Below the pieces are notes generated by a model. It searched no databases and was not told the origin of the DNA. It saw only the letters and a list, made by a program, of their open reading frames with translations. Shown here in pieces: positions 1-8,145 of a stretch of 56,840 nt of DNA. The stretch is from assembly GCF_003989745.1 (NCBI RefSeq), contig NZ_RZGS01000014.1:1-56840 (forward strand), read 5' to 3'. The stretch is from Legionella septentrionalis (lineage in GTDB: Bacteria > Pseudomonadota > Gammaproteobacteria > Legionellales > Legionellaceae). A program made the position numbers and the translations under genes. The number at the start of each line of letters is the position of its first letter. The stretch's first letter is position 1.

Positions 1-59
1 TTTGGAAGTAATTTTTCTAAACGAGACCACATCTCGTCATCAATGACCATCCGTGACAT
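1..59 (-). CDS. IS5-type transposase, N-terminal fragment (runs off left edge)
   Basis: The minus strand starts with ATG at 59 and encodes MSRMVIDDEMWSRLEKLLP before leaving the window. This opening (VIDDxMWxxLE) is typical of DDE transposases of the IS5 group. A related but diverged opening lies at the right edge of the window (56796). Only about 19 codons are visible, so it cannot be told whether the gene is intact. The family call rests on the N-terminal motif only. Confidence 0.6.
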   Translation of the reverse strand, partial: MSRMVIDDEMWSRLEKLLP

Positions 60-60
60 T

Positions 61-127
61 CCCTCTCCCCAACCCTCTCCCGCGAAGGGCATCATCATAC
101 TATCAAAACTCCTATCGTGGGAGAGGG
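61..127. repeat. CCCTCTCCC direct and inverted repeat
   Basis: CCCTCTCCC occurs twice (61-69 and 73-81) and its inverse GGGAGAGGG once (119-127), so the stretch can fold with a loop of about 37 nt. It lies between the transposase start and the end of nadE. It may be an intergenic repeat or the tip of an insertion element. No function is evident. Confidence 0.5.
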
Positions 128-191
128 GGTAGATCGAAGTGAAATAGAAAAATTTGTGCTCAATTTAAGATGAAATCTTGGCTAAAAAACT

Positions 192-1811
192 TTAGGGACG
201 TTGCCTAGTTAAAAAGCCGGATGTGATTGGATAGCGCCAGTCAGGTCCAAATGCGCAAGCACTAATTTTTATGCCAGGTGGCGCTTGACGGCGTTTATAC
301 TCGTTACGGACAATAAGTTTTATTACTTTATGCACGATATCTTTGCTGTATCCCTGTTGTATGATTTGCTCGGCATCGAGGTTTTGCTCCATATATAAAG
401 CAATAATAGCATCCAGAATGGCATAGTCAGGCAGTGAATCTTGATCAGTTTGATTCAACGCTAATTCTGCGGAAGGCGCCCGTTGAATTACCCGCTCTGG
501 AATTACGCGGGAGAGCGTATTTCGATAACGGGCTAGAGCATATACTTCGGTTTTTAACACATCTTTTAATACCGAGAAACCGCCTGCCATGTCGCCGTAT
601 AATGTGGCATAGCCAACGGCAGTTTCGCTTTTGTTGCTGGTCGTGAGAACCATAAAACCTGTCTTATTGGAAAGAGCCATTAATAATAAGCCGCGTATGC
701 GTGCCTGGAGATTTTCTTCGGTGATGTCAGGTGCATAACCCGTAAATGCTGGCTCCAGCGTGTTAAGTAATGCATGGAAAGCAGGTTCTATGGGCAAAGT
801 GTAATGATGAAGCACTTGCATGGTTTGCAATTGTTGCAAGGCATCTTCGTTGCTCATGGCAGCCGTGTAACGAGAGGGCATCATAACGGCTTTTACTCTT
901 TGAGGCCCTAGAGCATCGACGGCAATTGCCAATGTCAATGCAGAATCGATGCCCCCGGATAATCCAAGAATGATGCCGGGAAAGTGATTTTTTTCCACAT
1001 AATCGCGCAAGCCGCACATCAATGCCTGATATAGCAAGGCTTCCTTTGCTAATAAAGGGGCAACAACGCTCTGAAGTTTTTTATTTTTTATGGTGACGGT
1101 TTGGTAATGCTCTTGAAAAGCGGGGGCACGTGCACATATTTCACTTTGCGCATCCATCGCCATGGATTGCCCATCGAAGACCAATTCATCCTGAGCCCCC
1201 ACTTGATTTACATAAATGGTGGCCAAACCACGCTGGGCATACTGGCGTAATATTTTCTCGCGTTTAGCATATTTGTTTTTATCAAAAGGAGAAGCATTGA
1301 TACAAAGTAAAATTTCAACGCCTGCGGCAATTAGATCATCCACTGGCCCTAAGCCCCATAAATCTTCACAGATACAAAGACCAAACACGGTGCCTTTAAT
1401 AGAGAATAAGGTTGTGGCAGGTTTTCCGGGGGTAAAATACCGTTTTTCATCAAACACGCCATAATTTGGTAATAACTGTTTATGGTAAAGTTCAAGGCGT
1501 CGACCTTTGTAGAATACACTTGCCGAATTGTAACAGCCTGCTTCTTCAAGACTGGGATGGCCTACGATGACATGGCAATCAGCCGTAATTGCCTGGATTT
1601 TCTGCAAGGCTTTATTAACGTGCGTGAATAACTCGGTACGGAACAAAAGGTCTTCAGGGGGATAACCGGTCAAGGCTAGTTCCGGGAAGATAATGACATC
1701 ATGCTGCTCCTGATGTATTTGGATGATTTTCATTATTTTGTCGGCATTTGCTTCAATTGCCCCGACGGTGGGATTGATTTGCGCCATGAGTAAAGTTAAG
1801 GCTTGCGGCAT
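192..1811 (-). CDS. nadE: Glutamine-dependent NAD+ synthetase
   Basis: This 539-residue enzyme makes NAD+ from deamido-NAD+ (nicotinic acid adenine dinucleotide), ATP and glutamine-derived ammonia in the cytosol. Two domains are visible. The N-terminal CN-hydrolase (amidase) domain carries the Glu-Lys-Cys set: Glu in FPELALTGYPPEDL, Lys in YHKQLLPNYG and Cys in LCICEDLW. The C-terminal synthetase carries the ATP-binding P-loop LGLSGGIDSALT and the downstream TTSNKSE motif. Length and architecture fit the two-domain bacterial enzyme, so free ammonia is not required. It is divergent from the SNF2 gene, with about 107 bp between the starts. No internal breaks are seen. Confidence 0.95.
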   Translation of the reverse strand: MPQALTLLMAQINPTVGAIEANADKIMKIIQIHQEQHDVIIFPELALTGYPPEDLLFRTELFTHVNKALQKIQAITADCHVIVGHPSLEEAGCYNSASVFYKGRRLELYHKQLLPNYGVFDEKRYFTPGKPATTLFSIKGTVFGLCICEDLWGLGPVDDLIAAGVEILLCINASPFDKNKYAKREKILRQYAQRGLATIYVNQVGAQDELVFDGQSMAMDAQSEICARAPAFQEHYQTVTIKNKKLQSVVAPLLAKEALLYQALMCGLRDYVEKNHFPGIILGLSGGIDSALTLAIAVDALGPQRVKAVMMPSRYTAAMSNEDALQQLQTMQVLHHYTLPIEPAFHALLNTLEPAFTGYAPDITEENLQARIRGLLLMALSNKTGFMVLTTSNKSETAVGYATLYGDMAGGFSVLKDVLKTEVYALARYRNTLSRVIPERVIQRAPSAELALNQTDQDSLPDYAILDAIIALYMEQNLDAEQIIQQGYSKDIVHKVIKLIVRNEYKRRQAPPGIKISACAFGPDWRYPITSGFLTRQRP

Positions 1812-1918
1812 GGTGTTTGATTAAAACCAGATATGAATAGTTTATTTTATCTTAACTTAAATACTGGGTTCAAAATTTTTGTTAAAATAATTGGTTTCAC
1901 TAAAAATCTAAGGCTTCC

Positions 1919-4105
1919 ATGTGGCAAACAGCGCTGTCGCGCATGAGCGAAGTATTTTCTCCGACTTTGCTAAGACGCGGCCAAGCATACCAAGAAGCAG
2001 GCCATGTTTTAACGATACGTTTCAGCGACGGACTTGTGAAAGCGCGTGTTAAAGATGAATCGGGCAGAATTTATAACGTTCATCTGGACTTAAAGCACTG
2101 GCCTTCTATCCCGGCACAATGCAGTTGCGCCTTGGGTAAAAATTGCGAACATGCCGTAGCTTGCTTATATGCTTTTAAAGCCCAGGGTAACCAACCGCTG
2201 CCAGCGCCGAGTACTAATTTCCCCAGTTATTCACCACAGCAGGAATTAAGCGCAGATGAACTGCATTGGTATTCCGAATTCCAGGAAAGTGCGGCACATG
2301 ATTTTTTTTCTTATCAATTAGGTATTCTTGTGCATGGCGAGCCTGTCAGCATTGTGCCGTTAGTTACAGAATTGATTCAGCGCTGGGATGAAGGTGCGTT
2401 AGAGACATTGCCCGATAATCTACTCCTGAAATTGCCTATTGGAGAGGGCAAAGTTTTAAAAATTGAATTAGGCCGCATTAAGCCTTTGCTGCGTTTACTG
2501 TTGCAGTATAGCTTTCAGCAAAAACATGCAGAGCAAAGTCTACGTGTAAAGCGCTATCAATTGCTGTTAATGGTTGAAGCGGAAGAAGCATTGTCGGCTG
2601 CTGCCGCCCGCTGGCAAGGGACAGAAAAAATAAGGAAAAAATTAGAACAGTTATTGAGCTTTACTGCTCTTCCTTACATACCTGTGGCGCAAGGTTTAAA
2701 AACACGGTTACGCGATTATCAGCACGTAGGGGTGAATTGGCTGCAATTTATGCGCACCAATCAATTTGGCGGCATACTCGCAGACGACATGGGCTTGGGT
2801 AAAACAGTGCAAACGCTGGCTCACTTGCAATATGAAAAAGAGCAGGGGCGGCTTAAAAAATCCAGCTTAATCCTGACTCCCACCAGTTTGGTATGGAATT
2901 GGTTTGAAGAAGCGAAGCGATTTACACCCGAATTAAACGTATTGGTTTTTCATGGTCAGGAGCGCCACCGCAATCATTTCGATGAATATGATTTAATCAT
3001 TTCGACGTATGGTTTAATTCAGCGCGATAAGAAACGCTTTTTAGATTATTCGTTTTATTATCTAATCCTTGATGAAGCGCAATTTATCAAGAACGTGCGT
3101 ACCAAAACCACCCAGGTTGTGTATCAGCTGCAAGCAGCGCATCGTCTTTGTTTAACCGGCACACCACTTGAAAACCATTTGGGTGAATTATGGTCGCTAT
3201 TTCATTTTTTAATGCCCGGATTTTTAGGCCAGGGTAGACAATTTCGTAAATATTTTAAAATACCAATCGAGAAGCATGCGGACAGTGAGAAAAAGGAATT
3301 ATTGGCACGACGGGTTCAGCCTTTTATATTGCGCAGGACCAAGGATGAAGTATTAAAAGAATTACCCGCTAAAACAGAAACAATACAGCTCATTGAGTTG
3401 AGCGGCCAGCAACGTGATTTATATGAAGCGATCCGTTTGAGCATGGAGAAAAAAGTACGTGATGCAATAGCAAGGCAAGGATTAGGGAAAAGTCATATTG
3501 TTTTGTTGGATGCCTTGTTGAAATTACGGCAAGTATGTTGCGATCCGCGCTTGGTGTCTTTGCCAGAAGCTGCAATGGCACATGGGGAATCAGCCAAATT
3601 GGATTCCTTGCTGCAATTATTGGATAGCTTAATGGAGGAAAAGCGTAAAGTTTTGGTATTTTCCCAATTTACTTCCATGCTGCAATTAATTGAAGAGCAA
3701 TTAATAAACAGAAATTATCCTTATTTAAAGCTTACTGGAAAAACACAAAATCGGCAGGCTTTGATAGATAATTTCCAACAAGGTAGCGTGCCGATTTTTC
3801 TCATTAGTCTAAAAGCAGGAGGAGTAGGATTAAATTTAACGCAGGCTGATACCGTGATTCATTATGATCCATGGTGGAATCCTGCTATTGAAGATCAGGC
3901 GACCGGCAGAAGTCATCGCATCGGGCAGGAAAACCCTGTATTTGTTTATAAGTTATTGACCGCCGGGACTGTTGAAGAGGTGATCCAGCAAATGCAAGCG
4001 AAAAAAAGAGCTTTAATTGAAGACGTCTTAGTCTCGCATTCACCTGGAAAAACTGTTTTTACAGAGTCAGATCTGGAACGATTTTTTAAGCCGTTGCCAA
4101 ATTAA
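1919..4105 (+). CDS. SWIM zinc-finger SNF2-family DNA helicase/ATPase
   Basis: A 728-residue ATP-driven DNA translocase of the SNF2/RapA superfamily. The N-terminal 90 residues hold a SWIM zinc finger (CSCALGKNCEHAVACLY). The helicase core starts near residue 265, with motif I ILADDMGLGKT, motif II DEAQ, motif III LTGTPLENHLGELWS, a second RecA lobe with VFSQFTSML, and motif VI QATGRSHRIGQ. The partner is unknown; family members remodel protein-DNA complexes or assist repair and transcription. It stands alone, divergent from nadE. The start is the first ATG after an AT-rich leader. SNF2 assignment is firm, physiological role is not. Confidence 0.9.
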   Translation: MWQTALSRMSEVFSPTLLRRGQAYQEAGHVLTIRFSDGLVKARVKDESGRIYNVHLDLKHWPSIPAQCSCALGKNCEHAVACLYAFKAQGNQPLPAPSTNFPSYSPQQELSADELHWYSEFQESAAHDFFSYQLGILVHGEPVSIVPLVTELIQRWDEGALETLPDNLLLKLPIGEGKVLKIELGRIKPLLRLLLQYSFQQKHAEQSLRVKRYQLLLMVEAEEALSAAAARWQGTEKIRKKLEQLLSFTALPYIPVAQGLKTRLRDYQHVGVNWLQFMRTNQFGGILADDMGLGKTVQTLAHLQYEKEQGRLKKSSLILTPTSLVWNWFEEAKRFTPELNVLVFHGQERHRNHFDEYDLIISTYGLIQRDKKRFLDYSFYYLILDEAQFIKNVRTKTTQVVYQLQAAHRLCLTGTPLENHLGELWSLFHFLMPGFLGQGRQFRKYFKIPIEKHADSEKKELLARRVQPFILRRTKDEVLKELPAKTETIQLIELSGQQRDLYEAIRLSMEKKVRDAIARQGLGKSHIVLLDALLKLRQVCCDPRLVSLPEAAMAHGESAKLDSLLQLLDSLMEEKRKVLVFSQFTSMLQLIEEQLINRNYPYLKLTGKTQNRQALIDNFQQGSVPIFLISLKAGGVGLNLTQADTVIHYDPWWNPAIEDQATGRSHRIGQENPVFVYKLLTAGTVEEVIQQMQAKKRALIEDVLVSHSPGKTVFTESDLERFFKPLPN

Positions 4106-4201
4106 GATTTTCTTGCGCTTAATCCATATTTGCTCTGTTAAACAAGTTGCAAATCCTTAGGCCATCGCCTATCCTGTGGAACATTAAACTTTGGAGGATT
4201 A

Positions 4202-4639
4202 ATGATGAAACGGTGGAAATTATTTGTTCTTTCAGTGTTTGCCTCATTATATCTGCCTATGGTGATGGCATCTCAGTCCCCGGTGGGAACTTGGACGACT
4301 ACCGATGATAAAACCGGTAAGAAAAGGGCCGTTGTCAATCTGGAAATAAACCAAGGTAGTTTAAGCGGTACGATCGTCCGTGTTTACCCGCAGCCTGGCG
4401 ATACAGGAATTTGCTCCAAGTGTTCCGGTAAATTTAAAGATAAGCCAATTGAAGGCTTGCGTTTCTTATGGGGATTGAAAGAGCAAGGCAAAGGCGTATG
4501 GTCTGACGGTTACATCCTTGACCCGAAATCCGGAAAAATTTATCGAGCTAAATTAACGGTCAAGGGTAAAAAATTGTACGTACGTGGATACGTCGGGCTC
4601 TCCATGTTGGGAAGAACACAAATTTGGGTGCGCGCATAG
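4202..4639 (+). CDS. DUF2147 family exported protein
   Basis: A 145-residue protein with a signal peptide (hydrophobic FVLSVFASLYLPMVMA, cleavage probably after VMA). The mature domain matches DUF2147: it opens with SPVGTWTTTDDKTGKKRA and ends with YVGLSMLGRTQIWVRA, and has a CSKC pair in the middle. DUF2147 proteins are small periplasmic beta-barrel-like proteins of unknown function. The ATG at 4202 has a good ribosome site (TTGGAGG, 4191-4197). It lies 36 bp upstream of dnaB, so read-through into dnaB is possible. Confidence 0.85.
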   Translation: MMKRWKLFVLSVFASLYLPMVMASQSPVGTWTTTDDKTGKKRAVVNLEINQGSLSGTIVRVYPQPGDTGICSKCSGKFKDKPIEGLRFLWGLKEQGKGVWSDGYILDPKSGKIYRAKLTVKGKKLYVRGYVGLSMLGRTQIWVRA

Positions 4640-4675
4640 TGACTAATGGCTTAAAGCCCATTACTGATTAATTTT

Positions 4676-6058
4676 ATGTTAGAAGTACAATCACGAAAAA
4701 AAGCAACTGATCCTTTAAAGCGGCCTCCTCATTCATTGGAGGCTGAGCAATCCATCCTTGGCGGCCTCATGTTGGACAATCAAGCCTGGGATAAAGTAAG
4801 TACGAAATTATGTGAGACGGATTTTTACCGTACTGAACATCGCGTCTTATTTCGAGCGATCCTCGAACTTTCCAACAAAAGCCAGCCGTTTGATGTGGTC
4901 ACGCTTTTAGACGCATTGAAATCCAGAAATAGTCTGGATGACGCGGGCGGTGAAGCGTACTTGTTTGAATTAGCGAATAATACCCCAAGTGTCGCCAATG
5001 TTTCTGCCTATGCAGATATTGTTCGGGAAAAATCGGTGCAGCGGCAGTTGATTTCGGTTGCCGGTGAAATTGCAGATTCGGCTTATAATCCGCTGGGTAG
5101 AGAAGTAGCTGAATTGCTGGATTTTGCAGAAACCAAAGTTTTTGCCATAGCAGAACAAACTGCAAGTGATGGAGGCCCAGAAACTATTAAATCCATTCTG
5201 GTGCGGGCTGTTGAGAAAATCGACGAGCTTTATCATAGCGGCGATGCAATTACAGGCCTGGCTACTGGCTTGACGGATTTGGATAAAATGACTTCCGGAT
5301 TGCAGCAGTCTGATTTAATCATTGTGGCAGGCCGTCCTTCTATGGGTAAAACGACTTTAGTGATGAATATGGCTGAGCATGTTGCCATTAAATCGGGCAA
5401 GCCCGTACTGGTTTTCTCCATGGAAATGCCGGCTGATTCCTTGGCAATGCGTATGATGTCTTCGCTAGGCCGTATTGATCAGCACCGAATTCGTACGGGC
5501 AAACTGCATGATGATGATTGGCCGCGCGTTACTTCTGCCGTGCATATGTTATCGGAGGCACCTTTATATATTGATGACACGCCTGCTTTAAACCCGTCGG
5601 AGATGCGCGCGCGCGCAAGGCGATTATTTAAAGAGCACGGTCAATTAGGTCTTATTGTAGTGGATTATTTGCAGCTTATGAAAGTTCCGGGGTTTAAAGC
5701 AGATAACCGGACGGCAGAAATTTCGGAAATTTCCCGCAGCTTAAAATCATTGGCAAAAGAATTGGATGTGCCGGTTATAGCCTTATCCCAGCTTAACCGC
5801 AGTCTTGAGCAGCGTCATGACAAGCGTCCAATCATGTCTGACTTGCGCGAATCCGGAGCAATTGAGCAGGATGCAGACTTAATTTGTTTTATTTATCGTG
5901 ATGAAGTGTATAACGAGGATAGTCCTGACAAGGGCACAGCAGAAATCATCATTGCAAAACAACGTAATGGTCCGATTGGCAAAGTGCGAGTGGCATTTTT
6001 GGGTCAATATACCCGTTTCGAGGATTTAGCTTTCCAAGGCTATCAGAGCGTAGAATAA
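4676..6058 (+). CDS. dnaB: Replicative DNA helicase DnaB
   Basis: A 460-residue hexameric 5'-3' helicase of the replication fork. The N-terminal primase-interacting domain opens with the typical [18 protein letters not shown]. The RecA-type core has Walker [11 protein letters not shown] (about residue 220), Walker [11 protein letters not shown], and the family signatures [13 protein letters not shown] and AKQRNGPIG. It is followed 2 bp later by alr, a pairing common in gammaproteobacteria. The usual upstream partners rpsF-rpsR-rplI are not here; a DUF2147 gene takes that place. No strong ribosome site precedes the ATG. Confidence 0.97.
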   Translation: MLEVQSRKKATDPLKRPPHSLEAEQSILGGLMLDNQAWDKVSTKLCETDFYRTEHRVLFRAILELSNKSQPFDVVTLLDALKSRNSLDDAGGEAYLFELANNTPSVANVSAYADIVREKSVQRQLISVAGEIADSAYNPLGREVAELLDFAETKVFAIAEQTASDGGPETIKSILVRAVEKIDELYHSGDAITGLATGLTDLDKMTSGLQQSDLIIVAGRPSMGKTTLVMNMAEHVAIKSGKPVLVFSMEMPADSLAMRMMSSLGRIDQHRIRTGKLHDDDWPRVTSAVHMLSEAPLYIDDTPALNPSEMRARARRLFKEHGQLGLIVVDYLQLMKVPGFKADNRTAEISEISRSLKSLAKELDVPVIALSQLNRSLEQRHDKRPIMSDLRESGAIEQDADLICFIYRDEVYNEDSPDKGTAEIIIAKQRNGPIGKVRVAFLGQYTRFEDLAFQGYQSVE

Positions 6059-6060
6059 TC

Positions 6061-7131
6061 ATGACCAGACCTACTCGTCTTTACATTGATGCAACTGCAC
6101 TGTTGCATAACATAAAACGCATCAGACAATGTGCTCCCGGCAAAAAAATTATTGCCATGGTCAAAGCCAATGCTTATGGGTGTGGCTTGGCTTCCGTAAT
6201 ACCTGTTTTGGAGGGGGAGGTTCATGCATTTGGCGTAGCGTCGCTGGAAGAAGCGATGACCTTGCGTACATTGGGCAGCCGCAGCGAGTGCATTTTATTT
6301 CAAGGGATTTTTTCTCCAGATGAATTATCTGTAGTGGTAGAACAGGGTTTTCAGTGCGTGATTCATAGCAGCCAGCAATTAAACTGGATTCTTAATACTC
6401 CATTAGCCGCAAAAATAAAGGTTTGGGTGAAAGTGAATACGGGCATGCACCGCCTTGGTTTCCCGCCTGAGCGGGTAGGGGAAATAATCACTGCACTAAG
6501 AAACTCTGCCTGGATAGATGAAGAAATAGGTGTAATGACGCATTTGGCTTGTGCCGATGAGCCTGAAAATTTAAGAAATCAGCAACAATTAGCACATTTT
6601 CAAGCGCTTGCGTTACCTCCAGGAAAAATAGTGCGCAGCATTGCCAATTCGGCAGCCATATTAGCTTTGCCGGAAACCCATGCTGATGTCGTGCGCCCAG
6701 GCATTATGCTTTATGGCGTTTCTCCTTTTTTAGGGCAAACGGGTGTTGAGCTGGGACTAATTCCTGTGATGAACCTCGTCTCAAGAATCAGTGTTATCCA
6801 CCATTACCCATCCGCTTCGCCTATCGGTTATGGCGGCAGGTGGAAAAGCGATAAACCGAGTATCATTGGCATCGTTCCTATAGGATATGGTGATGGCTAT
6901 CCTCGCCATATGGTCTCAGCACCAACTTGGGTAAATGGTTTTATTGCGCCGGTAGTAGGCCGAATTTCCATGGATATGTTGACCATTGATTTAACCGCTT
7001 GCCCAGGCGTCAAAGAAGGAGATTTAGTTGAATTGTGGGGAAAAAACATACCGGTTGAAGCCATTGCAAATTTAGCAGGCACGTTCGCTTATGAATTGCT
7101 TTGCCAAATTTCACCACGAGTACGAGGTTAA
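6061..7131 (+). CDS. alr: Alanine racemase
   Basis: A 356-residue PLP enzyme that interconverts L- and D-alanine for peptidoglycan synthesis. The PLP-binding lysine is K35 in [10 protein letters not shown]. The second catalytic base (Tyr) is in SPIGYGGRW, and the C-terminal domain has [13 protein letters not shown]. It starts 2 bp after the dnaB stop, so it is probably cotranscribed and translationally coupled. Length is normal for the family. Confidence 0.95.
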   Translation: MTRPTRLYIDATALLHNIKRIRQCAPGKKIIAMVKANAYGCGLASVIPVLEGEVHAFGVASLEEAMTLRTLGSRSECILFQGIFSPDELSVVVEQGFQCVIHSSQQLNWILNTPLAAKIKVWVKVNTGMHRLGFPPERVGEIITALRNSAWIDEEIGVMTHLACADEPENLRNQQQLAHFQALALPPGKIVRSIANSAAILALPETHADVVRPGIMLYGVSPFLGQTGVELGLIPVMNLVSRISVIHHYPSASPIGYGGRWKSDKPSIIGIVPIGYGDGYPRHMVSAPTWVNGFIAPVVGRISMDMLTIDLTACPGVKEGDLVELWGKNIPVEAIANLAGTFAYELLCQISPRVRG

Positions 7132-7228
7132 AGGCTATAATATCTTTTGTCTTTGGCGATGGATCATCTCTATTCCTTGATGCTAAAATGTCCGTCGATT
7201 TTGTAAACAATTACACAGGTGAATAAAA

Positions 7229-7678
7229 ATGAAAAAACTCATGGTAGCCTCATTGTCTCTATCGGTTTTTCTAGCTGGTTGTTCGCAAGTAACGAATGAA
7301 GGTGTAGGCACTGTATCCGGTGGTGTAATTGGAGGGTTGCTGGGTAGCCAATTCGGTGGCGGTTCTGGAAAAGTTGCTGCTGCAGCTGGTGGTGCATTAA
7401 TCGGAGCATTTTTAGGCGGTAAAATTGGTCAATACATGGATCGGCAGGATCGGATGGAAATGCAACGTGCTTTAGAAACAGCGCCAACAGGTCGTGCGGT
7501 TACATGGAAGAATCCTGATTCAGGCAATCAGTACACGGTTAAAACAACACGCACGTATTACAACAGACAACAGCCTTGCCGTGAGTATGTGACCGATGCC
7601 ATTATTGGTGGAAAAAGACAGCAAATTTATGGCAAAGCTTGCCGTCAAGCTGATGGAGCCTGGCGTGTAGTCAGCTAA
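7229..7678 (+). CDS. Glycine-zipper 2TM lipoprotein (17-kDa surface antigen-like)
   Basis: A 149-residue envelope lipoprotein. The signal peptide ends in a lipobox (VFLAGC, Cys at residue 18). Next come a glycine zipper (GVIGGLLGSQFGGGSGK and GGALIGAFLGGKIGQYMDRQDR) and a C-terminal domain ending in GKACRQADGAWRVVS. This matches the RT0821/Lpp0805-type surface protein group related to the rickettsial 17-kDa antigen. It is likely anchored in the outer membrane; the exact role is unknown. It is followed by a strong terminator. Confidence 0.88.
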   Translation: MKKLMVASLSLSVFLAGCSQVTNEGVGTVSGGVIGGLLGSQFGGGSGKVAAAAGGALIGAFLGGKIGQYMDRQDRMEMQRALETAPTGRAVTWKNPDSGNQYTVKTTRTYYNRQQPCREYVTDAIIGGKRQQIYGKACRQADGAWRVVS

Positions 7679-7684
7679 TACACC

Positions 7685-7717
7685 AATGAAAAAGCCACAA
7701 TATGTGGCTTTTTCATT
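7685..7717 (+). terminator. Rho-independent terminator after the glycine-zipper gene
   Basis: A perfect 15-bp stem (7685-7699 with 7703-7717) with a 3-nt loop. The GC-rich heart is GCCACA/TGTGGC and is followed by a T-run inside the 3' arm. It begins 7 bp after the stop codon. Because A and T runs flank the core on both sides it could also work on the opposite strand. Confidence 0.9.
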
Positions 7718-7781
7718 GCAATAAGAATTATATTTTAAAATGTGCTAAAATTTGATCAACCAGGCGGACAAAGGAGTGGAA

Positions 7782-8009
7782 ATGCCTTTTACGAAAGCAA
7801 GCATGGCAGCTATTTCTGTAATACAAGGGCTACCTGATGTTCCCTTGGAATCTCCCCCTTATCCTGAAACACCTGAGCCTATTGCGCCTCCCAATACGCC
7901 TGAACCAGAACCAGCAGATTCTCCTGAACCTGATCCTGTCCATATTCCGGAACCTGGCCCCACTCATATACCTGAACCTGAGCCTGTTCAGACTCCAGAA
8001 AAGTTATAG
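7782..8009 (+). CDS. Short Pro/Glu octapeptide-repeat protein
   Basis: A 75-residue protein starting at the ATG at 7782, chosen because AAGGAG lies at 7771-7776; a TTG 30 bp upstream would add 10 residues without its own ribosome site. After a 20-residue opening (MPFTKASMAAISVIQGLPDV) the protein is almost entirely Pro/Glu/Asp. It contains four 8-residue units of pattern PEPxPxxx (PEPEPADS, PEPDPVHI, PEPGPTHI, PEPEPVQT). No domain or membrane segment is visible. The 3' neighbour, the giant SecA-like gene, has a related NTPEPSPSS run near its C-terminus. Function unknown; it could be a small surface or linker-like protein, or a remnant. Confidence 0.55.
   Translation: MPFTKASMAAISVIQGLPDVPLESPPYPETPEPIAPPNTPEPEPADSPEPDPVHIPEPGPTHIPEPEPVQTPEKL
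7899..7994 (+). repeat. Four tandem 24-bp units encoding PEPxPxxx
   Basis: Four in-frame 24-bp units (7899-7922, 7923-7946, 7947-7970, 7971-7994) encode the Pro-Glu octapeptides of the small protein above. The units differ at several third positions, so the array is not a recent slippage product. Confidence 0.75.
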
Positions 8010-8089
8010 ATTAAATATATCCCCATTGTTTTTTAAAAAAAATTATACAGTTTTTGGACTGTTTTAATTTTCCTTTAAGGTTTTCATGG

Positions 8090-8095
8090 TATAGT
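8090..8095 (+). promoter_or_regulatory. Possible -10 element of the giant gene
   Basis: TATAGT lies about 50 bp before the ATG at 8146 in an AT-rich stretch. No convincing -35 hexamer is visible at the right distance. Confidence 0.35.
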
Positions 8096-8145
8096 ACCGT
8101 ACCAATAAAAAACCTTAGCGACCATATCTTGTTCAGGTTGTGTAT

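Noticed and set aside
6043-6225. Minus-strand frame at the dnaB-alr junction
   Set aside because: Antisense to two conserved genes with no independent support.
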